Positions 1-9,133 of a DNA stretch of 60,587 nucleotides are shown here, piece after piece. How positions within the stretch are numbered: position 1 is the first letter of the stretch; each line of letters opens with the position of its first letter. The notes below the pieces were generated by a model. The model saw only the letters and a program-made list of their open reading frames with translations, made no database searches and was not told the DNA's origin. This DNA is from Clostridiaceae bacterium (GTDB lineage: Bacteria; Bacillota; Clostridia; Peptostreptococcales; T1SED10-28): NCBI GenBank assembly GCA_003553525.1, contig PWEO01000020.1, positions 1 to 60,587 on the forward strand, given 5' to 3'. Position numbers and translations under genes: made by a program.

Positions 1-737
1 CCTTCTGTTTCCGAGATGCCTACATCTCCGAACTCATTAACTATCTCCAGGGATGAGAAAATTTTGCCCTCGGGGATAAGTATCCGGTAATTCATTCTAA
101 GACTGTTCACCCTTGCGTCCTCCAAATACCGTCGATTGTTAGAAGTTAAAACCAAAGTTCCTTCCGGGAGAATCTCCGAGGACAGGAGTTCCTCTCTTAG
201 ATCCTCTACGTACTCTTCATCCTCATTGTTGGACTGCACCTGTATGATCACCCTTATGTCTTCTTCCTCCCAAGGTTCGACAAATACATCTCCAAATGCA
301 TTTTGAACCTTGATGGCATTCAAATCCTCCGGAATGAAAGACTCTTCTATCTCATAGTCTGTATTAAATCTTCCAATACCCTCAAAATTAATGACAAAAT
401 TCCCTTGGGAAAGCTCTCGAAAAAACTCACCTACCGGGTGATCCTCAGAAAAAAGATCATTGGATCGGGGACCAAAAAAGGAAAAGGGCATCACATTAAT
501 AAAAATCATGATCAGTACCAGCAGAAGAATACTCCCTCCCTCTAAGGATACCGGTCTCCCTTTTCGAACCAGCGCTTTGATAATTAACTCCAGTCCTAAA
601 AATACGAACACCAGGGGATAAAAATCTGCAACGGCAATCTGCGGCGTTCCATACATATTCCATAAAATACTCACTCCAAGCAAAATAAAGGTAATGGCTA
701 AGGTCCATTTACCTGCGTACACTTTTTTCACCTTCAT
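1..737 (-). CDS. LiaF-like membrane protein with DUF4097-like beta domain (3' end outside window)
   Basis: The reading frame is open from an ATG at 737 to the window edge with no stop, so about 245 N-terminal residues are visible and the C-terminus is missing. A GGAGGG sits just upstream of the ATG. Residues about 11-27, 40-56 and 67-86 are hydrophobic and look like three membrane segments. From about residue 90 the protein is acidic, with a repeated pattern of the type V-x-N-x-FGDV-x-V/I (for example QNAFGDVFVEP and later VNEFGDVGISE). This resembles the beta-helical DUF4097/LiaF C-terminal domain of cell-envelope stress proteins. Family assignment is inference from these patterns. The function could be envelope-stress sensing, but no LiaRS or PspC neighbour is visible. 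Confidence 0.72.
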   Translation of the reverse strand, partial: MKVKKVYAGKWTLAITFILLGVSILWNMYGTPQIAVADFYPLVFVFLGLELIIKALVRKGRPVSLEGGSILLLVLIMIFINVMPFSFFGPRSNDLFSEDHPVGEFFRELSQGNFVINFEGIGRFNTDYEIEESFIPEDLNAIKVQNAFGDVFVEPWEEEDIRVIIQVQSNNEDEEYVEDLREELLSSEILPEGTLVLTSNNRRYLEDARVNSLRMNYRILIPEGKIFSSLEIVNEFGDVGISETE

Positions 738-806
738 CCCTCCATTCCGGTTTTACACCTGTTATACTATTAATATACGCAAAAAAGATTAATTTGTCTT
801 AGCATT

Positions 807-834
807 TTGATTTTTGTTACAACTAAGGTACAAT
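807..834 (+). promoter_or_regulatory. Probable sigma-A promoter of selU
   Basis: TTGATT (807-812), a 16-nt spacer and TACAAT (829-834) lie about 40 bases before the selU start. Good -10, moderate -35. Confidence 0.5.
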
Positions 835-875
835 ATTAATATCTTATTAAGAATCCAAGTAAAAGCAGGTGCAAT

Positions 876-1928
876 ATGAAAACCATAACCATTGAAAAAG
901 TTTTACCGGGCAGCGCTGAACCGATTATTGACCTTCGAACCCCTAAAGAGTTTGAAGAGGACCATATCCCCGGTGCCATCAATTTTCCGATTCTGACTAA
1001 TGAAGAACGTCACGAGGTAGGAACCCTCTATAAAAAAGATCCCGATCGTGCGAAAAATTTAGCCTTGGTCTATGGCCATGAAAAGTTGGAAGATCTACAA
1101 AAAAAAATCCGCATCTATTCCAGGGAAAATCGTCAAGTGATCTTTTATTGTTATCGGGGCGGTATGCGCAGCGGCTTATTGGTAGCCCACCTTCAGTCCT
1201 TAGGCTTTCCCGTAGTGAAGCTGGACGGGGGCTATAAGAGCTACCGGGGCTTTGTTCGGCGAGAGCTGGCGGCCTTCGGAGAAAAAATGAACTTCATAGT
1301 ACTCCATGGTTATACCGGGGTAGGCAAGACAGAAATCTTAAACCTTCTTCAAAAAAGAAGCGTTCCGGTACTGGACCTTGAAGGATTGGCCCAAAATAGC
1401 GGATCCGTCTTCGGAGAAATCATGTATCCGGGCTCCTCCCCTTCTCAAAAGTATTTCGAGTCCTTGATGTATGCTACCCTATCATCACTTAGCCAAAACT
1501 ATTGTTTTGTGGAAATGGAGAGTCGGCGAATCGGAAAGGTTATGGTTCCCGAGGAACTTTACCAAGGCTTAATCACGTCAAAAAATCATGTATTGGTAAA
1601 GACCTCTCTTAAGAACCGCATTGCCCTCCTTTATCAGGATTATGTAACCGATCAGAATTTGTCCCGGGATGATCTTATGTATAAAATTCAACGTTTAAAA
1701 AAAATCCTCGGGAAGGAAAAAGTGGAGGATCTGGCCTTGGCTTTACAGACCAAGAATTATGAAAGGATGATTGAACGTTTGATACTGGATTATTATGACC
1801 CCCTCTATCGAAAGTCCCTTAAAAACTATGAAGGGAAACTAGAGGAGTTTACCTATGAAAATTTAGCCGAGGACCTGTTTTCTTGGCTTGAAACCAAGAA
1901 TTTTTCTAAAAATTTTAAACGGGAGTGA
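876..1928 (+). CDS. selU: tRNA 2-selenouridine synthase (SelU/MnmH)
   Basis: Replaces sulfur by selenium in the wobble 2-thiouridine of tRNAs, using selenophosphate and a geranylated intermediate (known for the family). The 350-residue length is normal. Residues 1-130 form a rhodanese domain with the active-site loop YCYRGGMRSG, catalytic Cys92. A P-loop, GYTGVGKT (about 145-152), starts the C-terminal ATPase-like domain. The start is the ATG at 876, after AGGTG. The downstream peptidase begins within or just after the stop codon, so the two are probably one transcript. selD, which makes selenophosphate, is not in the window; its presence elsewhere in the genome is implied. Confidence 0.93.
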   Translation: MKTITIEKVLPGSAEPIIDLRTPKEFEEDHIPGAINFPILTNEERHEVGTLYKKDPDRAKNLALVYGHEKLEDLQKKIRIYSRENRQVIFYCYRGGMRSGLLVAHLQSLGFPVVKLDGGYKSYRGFVRRELAAFGEKMNFIVLHGYTGVGKTEILNLLQKRSVPVLDLEGLAQNSGSVFGEIMYPGSSPSQKYFESLMYATLSSLSQNYCFVEMESRRIGKVMVPEELYQGLITSKNHVLVKTSLKNRIALLYQDYVTDQNLSRDDLMYKIQRLKKILGKEKVEDLALALQTKNYERMIERLILDYYDPLYRKSLKNYEGKLEEFTYENLAEDLFSWLETKNFSKNFKRE

Positions 1929-1936
1929 TGGATCTT

Positions 1937-3997
1937 ATGACAACGTCCAACGACAACAAATCCAATAACTACAAAAAAGAAGAGATAATTCATGGAACCA
2001 ACGTATCCGACCCTTACCGCTATTTAGAGGATTTAGATCTAAAAGAAACTAAAGAATGGTTAAAAACTCAGGAATATCAATCAGCGGAGTATTTTTCTAA
2101 AATTGAAAAAAGGGAAGATTACAAATTCCGGTTGCAAAACCATTTTCACTATACCAAATATTATGTGCCCGAGCGGGTACAAAGCTCTTTGTATTTCCTA
2201 AAAGCTTCGGAGAAAGAGAATCAGCCTAAGCTCTATGTTAAAAAAGATCGGGATCCTATGACTAAGGTATTAATAGACCCCAACAAGTTCAGTGATGATC
2301 AAACCGTTGCCCTTAGCAATTATTTTGTCAGCAAAGACGGAAAATATGTTGCCTATGGCCGTTCAAAACAGGGCAGTGACTGGCAAGAAATTCGAATAAT
2401 CGACAGCGATACCTTAGAAGAATTTTCCGAGAAAATCACCCGGGTGAAATTTACCGCAATTGCCTGGGACGGAGATTCCAAAGGCTTTTATTATACCCGT
2501 TTCCCTGACCCTTCCACCCAAGCTGAGGAGAATGAGGGAAATTATGCTAAGGTTTATTACCACCAACTGGGCAGCCCTCAGGAAGAGGACCGGTTAATCT
2601 ATGAAGATTCCGAGGATAAGGAACTGGGTTTTCAACCTCTGATCACTGACGATTATCGATTTTTATGTCTTTACCTTCGCCGGGGAACCTCTCCGAAAAA
2701 TGGTTTCTATGTAATGGATCTGGATCGAATTGAAAAAGGATTTTTGCCGGTCTTTGAAGAAGGAGAGGCTGAAGTTCGCTACATTTCCAATAACGGTACC
2801 GACTTTTATTTTTTAACGGATTTAGACGCGGGTAAAAAGCGTGTGATACAGATCTCTATTAACGGCACCAATGGTGCCCTGAAGGAAATCATTCCCGAAG
2901 GAACCGCGGTTATTCAAGAGGCTCGTATGGTACACCAGCATTTTGTCCTAACCCTCTTAAGAGATTGTTGTAATGAGCTGGTTATCTATAACTTCCAAGG
3001 AGAATACCAAGGCATGATTAACATTCCGGAGTTCTCCAGTATTATAGGCCTCAGCGGGAAACGAAACCATCGGGAGATGTATATCGGAACGACGGATTTT
3101 TTATCTCCTGCAACTGTTTATAAATACAACTTTGTGGTTGACGACCTTACGGAAATTTGCCGATCAAAGGTCCTCTTTGATCAAGAAGAATATGAAACCC
3201 GTCAAGTGTTCATTCCGTCCAAGGACGGTACAGAAATCCCTCTGTTTATTACGGGGAAAAAGGAACTGTCTCTGGATCAGCCCCACAAAACCTTGCTCTA
3301 CGGTTACGGCGGCTTTAACATCTCCTTAACCCCCCAGTACAACCCGGGAATCCTTCCCTGGTTACAAGAGGGCGGCCTGTATGTGGTGGCCAACCTTCGT
3401 GGCGGTGGAGAGTACGGTGATGTTTGGCACCAGGGAGGTATGCTTTCCAATAAACAAAGGGTTTATGAGGACTTTATTGCCGCCGGGGAGTGGTTAGTGG
3501 ATCAAGGCTATACTTCCCCTGAAAAGCTGGGGATCTACGGTCGTAGCAACGGCGGACTTTTAGTTGCCGCATCCATGATTCAGCGTCCGGATTTATTCGG
3601 TGCAGTAATTTCCTCTGTACCGGTGATTGATATGCTCCGTTACCATAAGTTTACCATCGGCCGCTACTGGGTTCCGGAATATGGTACGGCGGATAACCCG
3701 GAACACTTTAAGTTCTTATATAAGTATTCTCCACTTCATAACGTTGATGAAAAAAAGATCTATCCACCGATTTTAATATCCTCGGCGGAAGGAGATAACC
3801 GGGTGGTTCCCGCCCATGCCATGAAATTTGCGGCAACCTTGCAAGAGGCGGCAAAGAATCATCCCGATGCTTCCAATCCCGTAATTTTTCGACTGGAGAA
3901 AAAAGCGGGCCACGGACATGGAAAACCCATATACAAAATCATCGAAGAATGGGCGGACTTTTTGAGCTTTCTACATCAGGAACTAACAGACGAGTAA
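1937..3997 (+). CDS. Prolyl oligopeptidase (peptidase family S9A)
   Basis: Serine peptidase that cuts short peptides after proline, expected in the cytoplasm because no signal peptide is seen. The N-terminal two thirds match the beta-propeller gate (with the RYLEDLD-type start of the family) and the C-terminal third is the alpha/beta-hydrolase domain. Catalytic residues are visible: Ser537 in GRSNGG, Asp620 in EGDNRV, and His659 in AGHGHGKP (numbered from the ATG at 1937). The frame is open from a GTG at 1925, but GGGAG at 1921-1925 gives sensible spacing only to the ATG at 1937. It follows selU directly and points to use of peptides as nutrients, which is an inference. Confidence 0.93.
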   Translation: MTTSNDNKSNNYKKEEIIHGTNVSDPYRYLEDLDLKETKEWLKTQEYQSAEYFSKIEKREDYKFRLQNHFHYTKYYVPERVQSSLYFLKASEKENQPKLYVKKDRDPMTKVLIDPNKFSDDQTVALSNYFVSKDGKYVAYGRSKQGSDWQEIRIIDSDTLEEFSEKITRVKFTAIAWDGDSKGFYYTRFPDPSTQAEENEGNYAKVYYHQLGSPQEEDRLIYEDSEDKELGFQPLITDDYRFLCLYLRRGTSPKNGFYVMDLDRIEKGFLPVFEEGEAEVRYISNNGTDFYFLTDLDAGKKRVIQISINGTNGALKEIIPEGTAVIQEARMVHQHFVLTLLRDCCNELVIYNFQGEYQGMINIPEFSSIIGLSGKRNHREMYIGTTDFLSPATVYKYNFVVDDLTEICRSKVLFDQEEYETRQVFIPSKDGTEIPLFITGKKELSLDQPHKTLLYGYGGFNISLTPQYNPGILPWLQEGGLYVVANLRGGGEYGDVWHQGGMLSNKQRVYEDFIAAGEWLVDQGYTSPEKLGIYGRSNGGLLVAASMIQRPDLFGAVISSVPVIDMLRYHKFTIGRYWVPEYGTADNPEHFKFLYKYSPLHNVDEKKIYPPILISSAEGDNRVVPAHAMKFAATLQEAAKNHPDASNPVIFRLEKKAGHGHGKPIYKIIEEWADFLSFLHQELTDE

Positions 3998-4010
3998 AAC
4001 GCAAAGGTGA

Positions 4011-4592
4011 TCACGCCTTGGCGGTGACAATATAGAAGGTGTTTGAAACCTCATGAAGTTCTATTGTTTCAGGATTATTAAACCCTGCTTGAAGCAAATA
4101 ACTTTTCGTCTCCCGGGTATCCAGGCGATGTTTAAGAGGCGGACCTTGTTCCGTCTCTTTTTTATCCCATTCAATGATCAAGATTTTCCCCGAGGGCTTT
4201 AAGGTTCGCCGGGCTTCCTGTAAAAACCTCTTTTTATTCTCCACTTCGTGAAGGACCATGGACATCAACAACATATCTCCTGTTTCCCCCGCCAGGGGAA
4301 AACCGTACTCTGTAGACTTTAATACCTCCACATTCTCGATCCCTGAGGTATTTAACTCCGCTGTTAAAAACTCCGTCATTTCCTCGGAAGTATCCAAGGC
4401 GTAAACTTTTCCCTTTGCCTTTACCATCTCTGCTGCAGGAATACTAAAGTATCCCACACCGCAGCCGATATCAATCATATAATCCCCCGACTGTAACCCC
4501 GCTTTCTGTAGAATTATTTCCGGAGGCAGTTTTTCTCTTCTCTCCTTGGAATTAAGCTTTTCTTTATTCTTCGGGTCAAATTTATGTGCCAT
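4011..4592 (-). CDS. Class I SAM-dependent methyltransferase
   Basis: A 193-residue methyltransferase of the UbiE/Methyltransf_11 type. The SAM-binding motif I is IDIGCGVGYFSIPA at about residues 41-54, followed by an acidic end of strand 2 (ALDTSEEM) and MSMVLHEVENK, which corresponds to motif IV/post-I regions. The N-terminus (MAHKFDPKNKEKLNSKERR) is seen in a clostridial family of methyltransferases of unknown substrate. It is convergent with the peptidase gene, 13 bases apart. Substrate cannot be told from the sequence. Confidence 0.85.
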   Translation of the reverse strand: MAHKFDPKNKEKLNSKERREKLPPEIILQKAGLQSGDYMIDIGCGVGYFSIPAAEMVKAKGKVYALDTSEEMTEFLTAELNTSGIENVEVLKSTEYGFPLAGETGDMLLMSMVLHEVENKKRFLQEARRTLKPSGKILIIEWDKKETEQGPPLKHRLDTRETKSYLLQAGFNNPETIELHEVSNTFYIVTAKA

Positions 4593-4725
4593 AATTTTCC
4601 TTCCTTTCCGTATCTATGTGTTTACAACGTTACTTTTATAAAATCTCCTCTACTCTGTAGCAATTGATTTTTCTGTTCGCCTTTTAATCCTAGTACTTTT
4701 TACTTTCCCTCTTTATGTCAACAGC

Positions 4726-4989
4726 CTAGATAACCTTTTCGATTTTATGGAAACTTTCCATTCGATAAAGGGCTTTCTTCTCGATTTTCAATTCCTCCAA
4801 CAAACTCTCCAGATCCTCTTGGGCGATACCGGAAATTTTTATGGATAGACCGAAGTTTGCCGTAATTTGTCTAGGGGTAGGAATCACATGGACTTTCGCC
4901 TCGGTTTTTATTAGCCTCTTCTCCGCTTCCATAGCGGCATGGGTAGAGTCAAAGGTGATTACATAGGGAATTTCATTTTTTATAGTCAT
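4726..4989 (-). CDS. DUF3343 family protein lacking the usual cysteine
   Basis: An 87-residue protein matching DUF3343, small proteins proposed to carry selenium or sulfur in anaerobes. Family features are the opening YVITFDSTHAAMEAEK and the turn IPTPRQIT. In most members the turn is followed by S-C-G-L; here it reads A-N-F-G-L, so the cysteine expected to carry the chalcogen is absent. The start ATG at 4989 is preceded by AGGAG. SelU lies 3 kb away on the other strand. Without the cysteine a carrier role is doubtful; it may instead be regulatory or a binding protein. Confidence 0.8.
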   Translation of the reverse strand: MTIKNEIPYVITFDSTHAAMEAEKRLIKTEAKVHVIPTPRQITANFGLSIKISGIAQEDLESLLEELKIEKKALYRMESFHKIEKVI

Positions 4990-5085
4990 ATTCTTGTGCT
5001 CCTTTATACTTTTTTCTTTAGTGTATCATTCTTAGTCTTGTATTTCCCTATTTATCAAGATCTTTCATAGAAGGAAAAAAAAGCA

Positions 5086-5562
5086 TTAATTTCTTTGATA
5101 GTCCTTTACATCTTCAATCTCTAACAATTTTTCTTTTATATCCAATCCGCCCCGGTACCCTATCAATTTCCTGTTGCTTCCGATCACCCGATGACAGGGA
5201 ATAAGAATCGGCAGAGGGTTTTTATTATTGGCCATGCCTACGGCTCGAAAAGCCTTTGGACTTCGAATTTTTATCGCTAAATCCTTATAGGTTCTTGTTT
5301 GCCCATGAGGAATGTCCAGCAGGGCGGACCATACCCGTCGTTGAAAATCCGTACCCTGAGGCCTTAGGGGCAAGTCAAAAACTCTTCTCTTCCTTTGAAA
5401 ATACTCCAGTAACTGACGATAAGCGTTTGTTATTAAAGGGGTCTCTTCCAATGGAAAAGGAGCTTTTTCCTCTTTTCCAAAACGGATTTCCACCAGATAT
5501 CCATCATTTTCAATCATCGTAATGTAGCCAATTATGGTCTCATAGCTATAACATTTTATCAT
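5086..5562 (-). CDS. ogt: Methylated-DNA--protein-cysteine methyltransferase (Ogt)
   Basis: Suicide repair protein that takes methyl groups from O6-methylguanine or O4-methylthymine onto its own cysteine. At 158 residues it is of normal Ogt length, without an Ada regulatory domain. The active-site motif IPCHRVIG is at about 121-128 (acceptor Cys123). It is followed by GYRGGLDIKEKLLEIE, the conserved C-terminal helix. The helix-turn-helix region (about 87-112) carries AVGMANNKNP with the conserved Asn. It is a single gene on the minus strand. Confidence 0.95.
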   Translation of the reverse strand: MIKCYSYETIIGYITMIENDGYLVEIRFGKEEKAPFPLEETPLITNAYRQLLEYFQRKRRVFDLPLRPQGTDFQRRVWSALLDIPHGQTRTYKDLAIKIRSPKAFRAVGMANNKNPLPILIPCHRVIGSNRKLIGYRGGLDIKEKLLEIEDVKDYQRN

Positions 5563-5720
5563 TTCCCCAACTCCTCCAAGCTTCTTTTTATCTTATTAAA
5601 ATCATATAACAAGCTAAGCCTTTTTAAAAGCTTTTTCCAAAGCATCCTAGGAAAAAGGTTCTTATACCCCTTTGATTATTTTAATATATTTCGGGTATCA
5701 ATGCTATTATATTCTTCGGG

Positions 5721-5737
5721 TTTCGAAAAACTCGAAA
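5721..5737. promoter_or_regulatory. TTTCGA-N5-TCGAAA palindrome before the PfpI-like gene
   Basis: A perfect 6-base inverted repeat with a 5-base spacer lies just after an AT-rich -10-like region and about 25 bases before the ribosome binding site of the 5773 gene. It could be an operator or a small mRNA hairpin; no regulator is identified. Confidence 0.35.
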
Positions 5738-5772
5738 GTCTTTTATCGTAATTATTTAAAGGAGGTAATCAT

Positions 5773-6291
5773 GTGAAAAAAATTGGTGTTTTAATCGGAA
5801 AACTTTATGAAGAGTCGGAGTACAGTAAGCCCGCTGAAGCTTTTAAAGATGCAGGCTACGAATTAGTTCATATCGGAAAGGAAAAAGGAGAACAGGTTGT
5901 GGATAAAAATCGGGAAAATCCCGTCACAATTGATGAAGTCCCAAGTAATGTCTCCGTAGAGGATTTTGAAGCCCTCTTGATTCCCGGGGGTTTTTCTCCC
6001 GATGTCCTTCGTTCCGATGACAAAATTGTGGATTTTCTTCGAAACTACTTTACCCTGGGAAAACCGGTATTTACCATTTGTCATGGGCCTCAGTTACTGG
6101 TAACCGCTGAAGTATTAAGCGGTAGAACCCTGACATGCTACAAGTCCGTTATCGTGGATGTGAAAAACGCCGGAGCCAATTACGTGGACCGGGAAGTGGT
6201 TATAGACCGAAATCTTATTACCAGTCGAACCCCTAAGGATTTGCCCGCATTTATCGAAGCATCCTTACAAATGTTAAAGGAACTGTCTTAA
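5773..6291 (+). CDS. DJ-1/PfpI family protein
   Basis: A 172-residue member of the class I glutamine-amidotransferase-like PfpI family, whose members act as proteases, deglycases or glyoxalases. The nucleophile elbow is TICHGPQ, Cys103 followed by His104, and an acidic residue near 13-14 fits the Glu-Cys-His arrangement. The start must be the GTG at 5773: the strong site AAAGGAGGT precedes the string ATGTGA, and the ATG at 5771 would meet a stop at once. MgsA, a methylglyoxal producer, is elsewhere in the window, so a glyoxal-detoxifying role is possible but not shown. Confidence 0.88.
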   Translation: MKKIGVLIGKLYEESEYSKPAEAFKDAGYELVHIGKEKGEQVVDKNRENPVTIDEVPSNVSVEDFEALLIPGGFSPDVLRSDDKIVDFLRNYFTLGKPVFTICHGPQLLVTAEVLSGRTLTCYKSVIVDVKNAGANYVDREVVIDRNLITSRTPKDLPAFIEASLQMLKELS

Positions 6292-6324
6292 ACTCATAGA
6301 AAAAATTATTTCTCTTACTATTTA

Positions 6325-6366
6325 AAAAAACCCCTAGGGAGGCATCAACCGTCCTTAGGGGTTTTT
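6325..6366. terminator. Bidirectional rho-independent terminator
   Basis: AAACCCCTAGGGA and TCCTTAGGGGTTT form a long stem with A and T tracts on both sides, between the convergent PfpI-like and rubrerythrin-like genes. Confidence 0.85.
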
Positions 6367-6383
6367 ATTGCAGCGCTGTTTGT

Positions 6384-6890
6384 TTAGAATGGAGAGAATC
6401 CCTGATCAAACCAGTTATCCTTCATGGCTTTTTGATACTCTTCATAAAATACTTTTCGGTGCTCATTTTCCCATTCATAAAGGGTCTCCAGCATTTTTTT
6501 ACCTTTGGGATCTTCGGTATTTTCAATTGCTTTTTTATAAAACTCCGCAAAGTCATTTTCAATTAGATAAGCCATTCTAAGAATGGATATATCCGAGGTG
6601 GAGGTTTTCAGATCCTCCGGAGAAATATCCTCCGCTTCCTTACGAACCTCAAATATACTTTCCCCTTTGTATTCATCAAGATCTTCCAGCCCTGACCATT
6701 CCTGGTTCACTTCAATATTATCATGCTCTTTTTTTAGAATATCATAATGTCTTTTCTCTTCCTTAGCTAAGGACTCGAACATTTTCTTAGCCACGGGGTT
6801 TTCCACTTTATCACTGAAACTTACATAAAAGTTTTGCCCCTGGAGTTCCATATTCATTGCAAATTGTAGAATATCTAATGCGTTTTTCAA
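6384..6890 (-). CDS. Rubrerythrin-like ferritin-fold di-iron protein
   Basis: A 168-residue four-helix-bundle protein. The helices carry the di-iron ligand pattern: AMNMELQGQNFY, then EEKRHYDIL, then a second pair AYLIENDFAEFYKKA and WENEHRKVFY, giving the Glu and ExxH residues expected for rubrerythrins. The C-terminal rubredoxin domain of classical rubrerythrin is missing, so an outside electron donor would be needed. A peroxide-scavenging role fits an anaerobe but is inferred. It lies downstream of an HD-GYP gene on the same strand, with its own AT-rich gap of 75 bases. Confidence 0.87.
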   Translation of the reverse strand: MKNALDILQFAMNMELQGQNFYVSFSDKVENPVAKKMFESLAKEEKRHYDILKKEHDNIEVNQEWSGLEDLDEYKGESIFEVRKEAEDISPEDLKTSTSDISILRMAYLIENDFAEFYKKAIENTEDPKGKKMLETLYEWENEHRKVFYEEYQKAMKDNWFDQGFSPF

Positions 6891-6965
6891 AAAAAAACCT
6901 CCCTCATAATATTTTAAAAATCCTGTTCATTTCATTGTTATAATACCCATATCTCCTGTTATTAA

Positions 6966-8000
6966 TCAGGAAATCATTTCATTGATCTCCTGATAGTCTG
7001 CGGATGAAAGCTGAATGTATTCCTGCCCCACCTGAATAATGGGTTTGTTGCCTTTCATTACGGAAACGATTCTCCCCACCTCTCCGCTTTTCATCTTTAC
7101 CTTGGATCCGATGTAATAATCCGTTATATTTTCTAAAAAAACCATTAAAAGCTTTGTATCAAAATGATTGTATCCATAAACCTTCATCTCTTTGATGGTT
7201 TCGAAGGGGTTTTTTTTCTTTTTATACACCCGCTTAGAGGTGAGGGCATCATACACATCACAAATAGCAATAATTCGAGTATATAAATCTAATTCTTTAG
7301 TTTTTTCCGGATATCCTGAACCGTCCAAGCGCTCATGATGAGAAAGCACAGGGGATTTTACCGCGTTTGGAATCGTTTTGTTGCCCTTTATAATCTCATA
7401 CCCCAACTGAGCATGCGCTTTCATTACGGCAAATTCCTTTTCCGTCAACCGGCCTTTTTTATTAAGAATTTCATTAGGAATCTTTGCCTTCCCCATATCA
7501 TGTAGTAGTCCCGCCTGTACAATGTTTATAATGTCTTTATTTTTTAAACCTGACCACTTGCCTAAAAGCATTCCGTAAATCGATACGTTAATACTGTGGT
7601 TATAGGTATATTCATCGGCACTGCGCAGTTCATTCATACAGTCTACCACATAGGAGTATCGGTCCATACCTTCTAAAATAACTTGAGAGATTTCTTTCAC
7701 TTCTCTAAAATCTAAGGTTTCTCCTCCCGCAATGCTTTGCATAATATTTTTCATCGAGGTCGTATTTTTTTGGTACTCCTCCTTAACCTGCACTTGTAGT
7801 TTCTTTCGGTGGGTCGCCACTTCCTGTTCATCGCTATAAGTCCAAAGTTTTTTGATCCCTTGGTGTTGTAGCTTTTTTAAATAATACCGGTTAATAATCG
7901 TACCTTTTTTCATAAACAACATATTTTGATGGATATATAAATCCCGGGATAAGATTTCCCCTATAGCTTTTTCATAAACATAAATCTGTTGCTCTTTCAT
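6966..8000 (-). CDS. HD-GYP domain protein, probable c-di-GMP phosphodiesterase
   Basis: About 344 residues. The N-terminal 90 residues are of DUF3391-like character (a short region before HD-GYP, no membrane segment). The HD-GYP domain carries NHSINVSIY, then HDMGKAKIP with HD at about 167-168, then HHERLDGSGYP at about 221-231, then CDVYDALTS. All metal ligands and the GYP motif are intact, so hydrolysis of c-di-GMP to pGpG/GMP is likely. The ATG at 8000 is chosen; a GTG at 8012 in the same frame is possible. It is encoded 77 bases after mscS and may share its transcript. Confidence 0.9.
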   Translation of the reverse strand: MKEQQIYVYEKAIGEILSRDLYIHQNMLFMKKGTIINRYYLKKLQHQGIKKLWTYSDEQEVATHRKKLQVQVKEEYQKNTTSMKNIMQSIAGGETLDFREVKEISQVILEGMDRYSYVVDCMNELRSADEYTYNHSINVSIYGMLLGKWSGLKNKDIINIVQAGLLHDMGKAKIPNEILNKKGRLTEKEFAVMKAHAQLGYEIIKGNKTIPNAVKSPVLSHHERLDGSGYPEKTKELDLYTRIIAICDVYDALTSKRVYKKKKNPFETIKEMKVYGYNHFDTKLLMVFLENITDYYIGSKVKMKSGEVGRIVSVMKGNKPIIQVGQEYIQLSSADYQEINEMIS

Positions 8001-8089
8001 GGTAGCTCTCACCTACTCCCCCCGGATTTTCGATTGCTTTTTTTTATCTTCCCGATTCCCTCTTGCTCTTTGAATCTGTTTCTACTAGA

Positions 8090-8899
8090 TTAATTTTCAA
8101 CAGCATTCATATGCACATCCATTTGAGGATAGGGAATGCTGATATTCTCTTCATCAAACCGAATTTTAACCGCTTCTTGAAGATCGTAAAAAATTGTCCA
8201 ATAATCTTCTTTTTTACACCAGGCTCGAACGGTAAAATTTACCGAGCTTTCTCCATGTTCTATAACCCGAATCATCGGTTCCGGATCCTTTAAGGTTAGT
8301 TCATGGCTTTCCACCAACTCCGTCAAGATGGTTTTTACCTGACGAATGTCATCATCATAGCCCACACCATAGGTAAGGTCCACCCTTCTTAAGTCCTCAG
8401 CACTAAAGTTTGTGATGTTTCCGTTGGCCAGAGGCCCGTTGGGGATCACCACTTTTTTATTATCCGGGGTTGACAGACGGGTATGTAAAATTAAAATTTC
8501 TTTTACCGTACCCATTTCTCCTTGGGCGCTGATAAAGTCTCCTACATTAAAGGGCCTTGCCGTAAGAATAATAATTCCTCCCGCAATATTTCCCAAGCTG
8601 TCCCGTAATGCAAAACCGATGGCTAGACCTGCGGCACCCAGTATGGCTACGAAGGTGGCCATGGGGATCCCTAAAAAGCCCAACACTGTAATAAACAATA
8701 CAATGTTTAGTCCGAAGGACGATAACGACTTGATAAACCCGTGTAAAGATTCATTTAGTTTGCTAGCCTTCAGAGATTTCTCCAGCATTTTAAGCAGGGC
8801 TTTGATCACTGCCAATCCGATGAGTAAAATAACCAAACCGATTAGTACTCGCAGACCGTATTGAATAATCATTTCTTGAAAGTCTTGTGATATATCCAT
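8090..8899 (-). CDS. mscS: Small-conductance mechanosensitive channel (MscS family)
   Basis: A 269-residue channel that releases solutes on hypo-osmotic shock. Hydrophobic segments at about 14-34, 57-80 and 83-115 match TM1-TM3; the third holds the Gly/Ala-rich pore helix ILGAAGLAIGFALRDSLGN. The soluble beta and alpha/beta domains follow, with the conserved PFNVGDFI and PNGPLANGNITN. Length is close to E. coli MscS (286). Together with the BCCT and NhaC transporters it suggests life under changing osmolarity. Confidence 0.95.
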   Translation of the reverse strand: MDISQDFQEMIIQYGLRVLIGLVILLIGLAVIKALLKMLEKSLKASKLNESLHGFIKSLSSFGLNIVLFITVLGFLGIPMATFVAILGAAGLAIGFALRDSLGNIAGGIIILTARPFNVGDFISAQGEMGTVKEILILHTRLSTPDNKKVVIPNGPLANGNITNFSAEDLRRVDLTYGVGYDDDIRQVKTILTELVESHELTLKDPEPMIRVIEHGESSVNFTVRAWCKKEDYWTIFYDLQEAVKIRFDEENISIPYPQMDVHMNAVEN

Positions 8900-9133
8900 T
8901 TTTTTACCTCCTTTTTAATTCTTTTTTCATTATACCCGATACCTTCTCTATTACACAAGTTCCCTCTTCAATTCATACTCCTTTATTTATCGGTACCCTC
9001 AATAATTATTATGCAAAGGGATTTCCTGTTTTATATTCTTTTAATCTAAAATATATCTTAAATAATGTTTATCTTTAACCTTTTTCAGGGTATATATGTA
9101 CAACGTTTCCACAACAACCGAAGGAGGACCATT

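Noticed and set aside
496-708. Minus-strand 70-codon ORF near the left edge
   Set aside because: It is an out-of-frame shadow of the LiaF-like gene, which reads from 737 to the edge.
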